NCBI GenBank assembly: GCA_033032175.1
Contig: CM065326.1
Coordinates: 10,620,001-10,684,000 of the forward strand
Origin: Saturnia japonica
Taxonomy: Eukaryota > Arthropoda > Insecta > Lepidoptera > Saturniidae
DNA: 64,000 nt
Direction: 5' to 3'
Notes under the pieces: model-generated
Seen by the model: the letters and a program-made list of their open reading frames with translations, nothing else
Databases searched by the model: none
What the model was told of the DNA's origin: nothing
Shown here: positions 57,749 to 64,000 of the stretch, one piece after another
How the letters are laid out: each line of letters starts with the position of its first letter
Numbering within the stretch: the stretch's first letter is position 1
Program-made: the position numbers and the translations under genes

Positions 57749-58278
57749 TATAGTAAGACAACCCGTCCCTAGTACTTCTAGACGCCGTGATATACGTCTC
57801 CCGTCTAGGTACTATGATAATTACTCCATGTAGGTTGTATATGCATCGGTTGTTGTTAGTTCTATTCTTGAATTTGACAGAGAATAAAAAGAAGAGCTCT
57901 AGCTAGCGCGTCGTTTGAATGTCTTTTAAAATGACTGTCGTGTTTTCTGATTGGGCGTTGGGCGCCATATTTCGCCAAGCTAGCACAGTGTTATAAATAA
58001 TATAGTCGGCAGATAGTTGAAACGTTTATTCAACCACCACAATGTATTACACATTCGTAAGTTAGGCTATTATATAAAATATCAGAAAACACGACAGTCA
58101 TTGTAAAAGACATTCAAACGACGCGCTAGCTAGAGCTCTTCTTTTTATTCTCTGTCAAATTCAAGAATAGAACTAACAACAACCGATGCATATACAACCT
58201 ACATAGAGTAATCATAGTACCTAGACGGGAGACATATCACGGCGTCTAGAAGTACTAGGGACGGGTTGTCTTACTATA
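57749..58278. repeat. Long inverted repeat: ~200-bp arms around a 129-bp spacer
   Basis: Left arm 57749-57951 and right arm 58081-58278 are reverse complements, differing by two small indels (2 and 3 bases) and a few substitutions; I estimate about 96% identity. Both include cgtctagaagtactaggga or its complement, gcatcggttgttgttagttc and agctctagctagcgcg. The spacer 57952-58080 holds TATAAATAATATAG and gtttattcaaccaccacaat, which look like an LTR promoter and end. The right arm abuts broken gypsy pol. A transcript across it would fold into a near-perfect long hairpin. Confidence 0.9.
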
Positions 58279-59320
58279 TACCAGGAACAGGTTTGTACAA
58301 ATGTACGTAGATGCTTCAAGTTAGTGGGTTCTTTTATGTTCAGTACGGCTTGAACTTTCTCAGAATCTGGAGAGACGCCTTGTTGGGTAACTACGTGTCC
58401 CAGATATTTGATACTCTCCCAGGCAAAAACGCACTTCTCTCGATTCACGCGTAATTTAAATTCGCGGAGCCGACTGAACACTGCCTGGAGATCCTGGAGA
58501 TGCTGTTGGAAACCTTCAGATATGACCAGGAGGTCATCTAAGTAAGCAAGGACTTCACATTGTCACATTGGCCAGAGAAGAACAAGAGCGCATTCGGTCG
58601 ATCAGCCGTTGAAAGGTCGCCGGTGCGTTCTTGAGTCCGAAAGGCATGCGCTTAAAGCGAAACGTTCCTAGCGGACTGATGAATACGGTTTTATCTCTAT
58701 CCTGCTCATTTACACTCACTTGCCAGTAACCAGATCTCAAGTTAATGTACTCATATAGCAATCTCTCTTAGTTGATTGTAACAGTTCATCAATCAAAGGC
58801 ATCGGATAATGATCCGTTTTGGTTACGGAGTTCAAGCGCCTATAGTCCACACAGAAACGAGTAGAGCCGTTCGCCTTAGGAACTAAGAGTGCTAGTGAAC
58901 ACCAAGCAGACTCGCACTCCTCAATGATGCCGTCCTTCAGCATTTTCTCAATCTCCTGATGCATGATTTCCTTTTTCGTAGGGGTCAAACGATACGGAGG
59001 TAAAAAGATATGAGTATGATCACCTGTGTCAATACAGTGCTCAGCAAATGGGGTTGGCTCTCCCCCTAGCTGGAAAATGTCCGTATTGTCAACCATGAAC
59101 AGCGCCAACAGGTTCCGGTCAGGTGGATTTAGCAAGTGCCTTCGTCATCCCTGAGTACATCAGTAGAGGAGCAAGAATATTCTGTGATTAAAGACGGTTC
59201 AAAGCGCATATTGTATTGAATGCGGCGATCATTCGCAAAATACCAACATTTGCGAGAAAAATTCATAACTAATTCGGCGGCAAACAGGAAATCCATGCCT
59301 TAAAATTTGAAGCTCACTTA
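58279..59320 (-). pseudogene. Ty3/gypsy retrotransposon pol fragment (protease end and reverse transcriptase)
   Basis: Read from 59320 leftwards. The C-terminal protease segment is near 59300 (GMDFLFAAELVMNF). The RT N-terminus spans 59135-58740 (PYRLTPTKKEIMHQEIEKML, DGIIEECESAW, LVPKANGSTRFCVDYRRLN). The RT core spans 58761-58555 (LRSGYWQVSVNEQDRDKTVF, FRFKRMPFGLKNAPATFQRL). The polymerase box LAYLDDLLV lies near 58535, and EKCVFAWESIKYLGHVVTQQ near 58400. Frameshifts occur near 58745 and 58560-58580. Homology stops near 58280, exactly where the right arm of the inverted repeat begins. Gag, RNase H and integrase are missing from the window. As a Ty3/gypsy relative it copies RNA to DNA in cytoplasmic particles; this copy is inactive. 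Confidence 0.87.
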
Positions 59321-60891
59321 AGATACTGTTTAGGATTGTTTAGTTTATATTCTCCAAAAACAGATATCCTTAGTGTCCAGAAAAAACGAGTTCCTTATTG
59401 TGCTCTTGGCTACACCTCACGAGACGCGCTCAGGCGCAGCGCAGTGGATCAGATCAGCTCTAAAGTATCATTAATGAAAATCTATTTCACTATTTCTGTC
59501 TATCCAAAAATATTCCTCCTTATAAAGACAACTTACAAGTAAATTCATAGATTTCTGCTAAGTCAGAGTAACAAAATGGATTTTCAATAAAAATTTAAAT
59601 AACAATAACAAGAGTGTACACAATTTGTGTAGATCAATTTTATTTGAAGCGGGACTTGAATAACCAGTTCGAGCTCCAATAAACCATAACTTTTGGTGAA
59701 GGAAAATATCATTACGAAACCAAATTTTGTAAAGTTTTTTCTATGCCTGTTTAGCTAATTATCACCATCAAGTTGAAATCTGTTGTCAAGCACGTATTCT
59801 CAGTGTGTTCCAGAAAAAATACCTACTTCCAAGCTTAGAGTATTTACATATTAAGCTTCGACCACATCACCCTTAATATCAGATAAGATTGGAGTCAAAC
59901 GCTAAAACGTATAAAGCATTTAAAATATCTAAAAAAACAGGATTGGCCAGAGGCTACGGTTTGCCTCAACTTTAATTCGGTGACAACAGTAGTGATTTTG
60001 AAATACCTAAATTAAACTTTATTTAGTGAATTTTTTGGTTTTATAGAAAAGTATAATCCTCTGGAAGCAGCAGGCTTCACCATAGTACGCAGTTACAACA
60101 TTGAAATTTAAAGATCATTACAACTAGACGCTTTTCTCGAACATGTTTTCAAATTCTTGAAACTTTTACAGTTTACTATTTAATATCTATGTACATTTTA
60201 GTCGATTTATATTTTTTTACAAGGGTAACTTCGATAATTAATTAGACGTGGGTCGTACTAGGAAAATTTTATACTAGGAGTACTTAGTCCTAGTACGTAA
60301 AAATAATATGTCTAAACACCTGTTCTACCAAGTACTTACAATATTTGTATAATATCGTAAATTTCCTTCCATATTTTGGAGCACTATTTATCATAAACCC
60401 ATTTACTTATCATCGTATGCGCTATCGACCTAAGTTTTGCGCCAAATTTTATAGCCGCTTAACACAATCAACCCGTTAATTAATCTAACAATTATTGTTA
60501 TAATAAATAATTAATAATAATAATCCTTCGCTAAAATAGAGAGCATGTTCCAAACTAAAACAGTAACACTCTCTGGAACAGTTACGTATGAATATCCTGT
60601 TCGTTTTACACAAGTATTTTTTTTACTTCGTACGTTATGGACGTGGCCGCGACACCAATACTATTTATTAACTCTTTATGCGATGAACTGCAGAACTTGT
60701 GACCTTTTTTGCCTAAACGTTTGTAAAAACGAAGTAATTCTATAAATACTAGGTGGACCTAGTATTTCTTTACATTTTGTTTGGGTATTCCAGGTATACC
60801 AGTTACGATATTTACGCCTCACCTCTATAATCAATAAAAGAATTGCCCACTTGCTATCGTGAGAAGCGGTCTAGTGTGGAAATAAAGCAGA
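59321..60891. other. Intergenic DNA upstream of COX5B
   Basis: About 1.5 kb with no supported gene; frames at 59336-59542 and 60545-60745 have no recognisable motif. The last few hundred bases must hold the COX5B promoter and leader, but I see no TATA box at a fixed distance. There is a GC-richer stretch just before the ATG (gagaagcggtctagtgtgga). Confidence 0.4.
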
Positions 60892-62089
60892 ATGGCATCG
60901 TTGTGCAGACAAATTGTTAAAGTAAATGCATTTAGGAGTGTTCTTCTACCCACTTTGAGGCGGGGATATGCTGATAAAAGTAAGAATGTAATCGAATTTT
61001 GTAACAAAAAATATCACCACCCTTGACATTTTTAGTTACGTAATGTCAAAAATGTACTTTTATGTTCACAAAATTTAATCAGTAATTCTATTTCTTGGTC
61101 ATACTCATACTACATTATAACAAGGAAAATAATTGATACAATGTTGTATTATGTTTGTAAATATATATAACTACCTAAAAAAAATAACCTAATAAGTTAT
61201 ATAAAAAGATAGTAAATCACAAAATCAATATAGTTTTTTTTTTAATTATTATTAGTGATTTCAAATCCTATTATTGATTGAGATCTTTACATTTAAAATA
61301 AAAACAAATTGGTTTATTTTACAATCATACATTCTATGAATTTTTAGGTTATCATACTTATCTACTTTATGATAAACAAATTATTTATTGTACTTTAACT
61401 TTAGTAATAACTAGTAGTGAAACTTTATTAAAAACTGTAATAAGTATTCAATATGTAAAAGTTTATATTTGAATTCAAAATATCTTGATATTTCAGACTG
61501 TTAGATAAACGTAAAAGTTCTCTATGTTTTATCTATGTGATACTGTGGAATAATTTCCCAACCAATGTATTTCCTCCTTTCTTAGGACGTCTAGTCCTTG
61601 AAGATTTATGTAAAGAGATATTTATGCAGGCTGGCATGACTGTGGCAACCACTGACTGATTGTGATCTCTCTGTAGTTGATTTGTGTCTGGATTGTGCTG
61701 TGCTTACTGTCAAGGACAGTCCCATCAATTTGCCAAGCTTAGGTGTTAGGCATTGTTCAGATGTTAGGTTACACTACATATCTTTTAGGAGAGAGTTATA
61801 CCATAGTGTTGCTACATACAATTTTCAGTTATGTATACCTCATTTACTATAAAATTTGATTAAATAATTTTCACAGAAAAATGCTGCTTACTTAAATTAA
61901 CTTTATAATTACCAGTGATGCCTGACCCCCTCGAACATGCAACTGGCTTGGAAAGAAGAGAACTCATGGCTATGCAGGCTGGTAACGACGATCCCTTTAA
62001 CATGAAAATCCTGAAGAAAGCTGCTGGAACACGTGAGAGCCCCACCCTCGTGCCGTCCTGCTTTGATGCACGTATTGTCGGATGCATAT
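60892..62089 (+). CDS. COX5B: Cytochrome c oxidase subunit 5B, mitochondrial (exons 1 and 2, partial)
   Basis: Nuclear-encoded subunit of respiratory complex IV, on the matrix side of the inner mitochondrial membrane. Exon 1 (60892-60979) encodes MASLCRQIVKVNAFRSVLLP and TLRRGYADK, an arginine-rich amphipathic targeting peptide. It ends one base into a codon at donor GTAAGA. Exon 2 (61916-62089, acceptor taccag) restores the codon as Met and reads MPDPLEHATGLERRELMAMQ, AGNDDPFNMKILKKAAGTRE and PSCFDARIVGC, ending at donor GTAAGT. The C-I-C pair, two of the four zinc ligands of the family, begins here; the second Cys codon is split by the intron. The remaining exon with the other CxxC and FKLV end is not in the window, so the gene continues past 64000. 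Length and order fit the ~120-residue family. Confidence 0.93.
60980..61915 (+). other. COX5B intron 1
   Basis: 936-base intron bounded by GTAAGA and cag. AT-rich. At 61585-61750 it holds a repeat (atgcaggctggcatgactgt, attgtgctgtgcttactgtc, aaggacagtcccatcaattt) that recurs in diverged form at 63250-63400 in the next intron. Confidence 0.75.
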
Positions 62090-64000
62090 GTAAGTGTTTT
62101 CAACAATATTTATTTTGGAATTTACCTGACAACTCATCGAACTATATGAATTCAAATTTAAACAGTAAGCTACATGCAAGCTTGTAAAGAAGAACATGTA
62201 AAATCATTCCATGGTAGTTGAAGAACACTGAGCCAAGCATGATTACTATGTCATATCATTACTATATTTTAAGCTGTGAAAATGTCTCCTGACTAGAGAT
62301 GGGCAGTGGAAAAATACCTAAAGGGAAAAACCAGGTTAATATTGGAATTGGAGAACCCAAAGTGTGGATAAATATTTTGGATCTGAGACATGTAATGAGG
62401 CAGGTCAGACCAGTTGGTGTTCTTAATGTTGGTAGCTGTTGGTGTGGTGAAACTTTGGTCCTAACATTGATGGTTTTGAGCTGAGAGTTTTTTTAATATA
62501 CACACTGGATCATTTCAAAGTTTTATGTTAAAACATGGTTAGGTTAAAACCGGTCGGTAGGGATCATAACCACCATACACATGGTAATAAAATAAACAAC
62601 TTCACAGTGGTTTCCTTTTGGATTGTCATGTTTCAGGATCACCCGCTGTATTTATTTATTAGGTATAGGTACATTCATCTGCCGGGTGTCCCATGACAAC
62701 CAATTCTTTTTCAAAATAAATGTACTTAATTTAAGTATCCTGATTTAGTAAAGAATAGATTACTGTGAATTTAAACATGTCTAACATAAGTTATAATAAA
62801 TTATGGATAATATTATATCTGTATTTATCTGTGGCAGATGTATATGAAACTCAAAAAAATTGGTTGCACTTACACTTTTTTGTTTGTTAACCTTTATTTT
62901 ATGTTGATGTGAACAATATTTTTGCTTCCCATTCGTAACAGAAAACATCTCATAGAAATGAAAATGAGTATTATGTAATCATGTACAGCTCCATCTTATT
63001 AGAAATGATTTTAAGTTAGTAGTGTGGTAAGTAAGTAGAATTTTTTTTTTTTTATTTCTTCATTACGAATAACATTATCTTAATATCATTGCAATAATAA
63101 CATATTTCTTATTATTTTAAGTAAAACGTCAGACATAATGTAAGATTAATTGAAAACGAAAAAACCGTCAGTTCTACAAGGTAGAATCCCATCTCTACTC
63201 CTGGCCAATGTCCCTTCCTTCCTACAACATAGAATTCTTCATACAAAACATGAAGAGACGTTAGAGCAGGCTGGCATGACATTGATTACTGGCAATGGAT
63301 TACAGAACCTTCAATGATCACTGATGTTGTTGGTTTGCCCTGTGCTTATCATCAGGACATACAGGGCTGTCATTTTGCCCATAATATAAAAATAACACTG
63401 CTCAAGTTAGGAGTATGCATACCAGTACCTAATTTTAATTTAGTGCCAACTCCCTTTTAAGCTGATCTTAACCATAACAACTCTTATAATGTTGGTTGAT
63501 ACCATGTGAAGAAAAGTATTGTGGCAAGACATTTGTGCTTGTTTAAGTAATCATTTTTAAATTGTCAAGTTTTTATATTCAACAAAGGTGGCAAACAAGT
63601 ATACGGCTCGCCTGATGGTAAGCAACTGGCTGTAACATAGAGACCCTTGTAATACTATAAGTATCACTAGTGTGTTGCCTACCTTGAACCTCCCTACTCC
63701 AAAAAGCTCTGGAAGCCTCTACTCCCCACAGGATGACAACACAAGGTTATTTGGCTGTGTTCTTCTATTGGGTGGACGTATTCTGCCATTATGACTGCCG
63801 AAAGTAGAGAGAAATCTCCCAAGAAATTTACTCTGTGCTCTACCTCACTTAGAACCCCCTTACCCAAGGAACTCTGGAAAGCCCTACTCACGGCAGGAAC
63901 ACATTTCAAGATTATTTGGTTGTGATCTTCTGTATGGTGGAGGCATTGCACCAATCAGACTGCTCCAAGTAGAGAGAAATGACTAAATAAACTCCTTTAT
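62090..64000 (+). other. COX5B intron 2 (to window end), with repeats
   Basis: Starts GTAAGT; no further COX5B exon is found before the window ends. 63250-63400 is the second copy of the gcaggctggcatgaca repeat. 63583-63720 (acaaaggtggcaaacaagta, cggctcgcctgatggtaagc, gtgttgcctaccttgaacct) is a common lepidopteran repeat also seen degraded at 4748. 63700-63990 contains two tandem-like versions of aaagctctggaagcctctac / gaactctggaaagccctact followed by aagg/gattatttggctgtgttc. No gene seen on either strand. Confidence 0.6.

Noticed and set aside
57749..58278. Inverted repeat as terminal repeats of a small foldback transposon
   Set aside because: No target duplication flanks the outer ends, and the arm abuts gypsy pol, so rearranged LTR origin fits better.

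Overview
This 64 kb window is eukaryotic nuclear DNA, almost certainly from a moth or butterfly (Lepidoptera). It is AT-rich and gene-poor and consists mostly of nested, decaying transposable elements. The lepidopteran call rests on four things. (1) Several families of short non-autonomous Helitrons begin TCTATAC or TCTTACTAATA and end in a gaagc(c)gcgggcacagCTAG-like or gtgaaaccgtgg...CTAG-like terminus. (2) RTE-type LINEs carry GAT/ATG-repeat tails. (3) There are dispersed repeats of types I know from lepidopteran genomes. (4) Genes are intron-split with GT-AG borders. Most statements about repeat families come from comparing copies inside this window. Family names come from general knowledge, because no database was searched.

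Host genes: only two are well supported. At the right end (from 60892, + strand) are the first two coding exons of nuclear-encoded cytochrome c oxidase subunit 5B; the last exon lies beyond the window. At 53856-55113 (+) is a three-exon gene for a small predicted secreted, cysteine-rich protein that I cannot name. Weaker candidates are a possible terminal exon at 39042-39311 (+), an isolated ORF at 24618-24812 (-), and a possible untranslated first exon at 45055-45220 (-).

Layout. 1-5.2 kb: 18-bp minisatellite, then a Helitron with an internal ~162-bp tandem repeat inserted in an older repeat. 5-15 kb: LINE remnants, a hAT-type MITE with target duplication, Helitrons (one nested in another), tRNA-derived SINEs and a 497-bp TIR element. 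16-24 kb: Helitrons, a 5'-truncated RTE LINE bounded by an 11-bp duplication, and a SINE inside a Helitron with a 16-bp duplication. 24-32 kb: LINE and hAT fragments, and a nearly intact Tc1/mariner element inside a Helitron. 33-40 kb: mostly unannotatable AT-rich DNA. 40.4-44 kb: a jockey/CR1-like LINE (-) interrupted by an LTR-like insertion. 45-49 kb: a Helitron and a complete but inactivated hAT element. 51.7-53.1 kb: a P-element-like transposase pseudogene. 56-59.3 kb: Helitron, SINE, a ~200-bp inverted repeat and a broken Ty3/gypsy pol.

I find no new multi-gene system. The most unusual items are the long hairpin abutting the gypsy pol, an ~80-base poly(A)-tailed structured retroposon present four times, the P-like transposase relic with an intact intron, and the unnamed secreted-protein gene.
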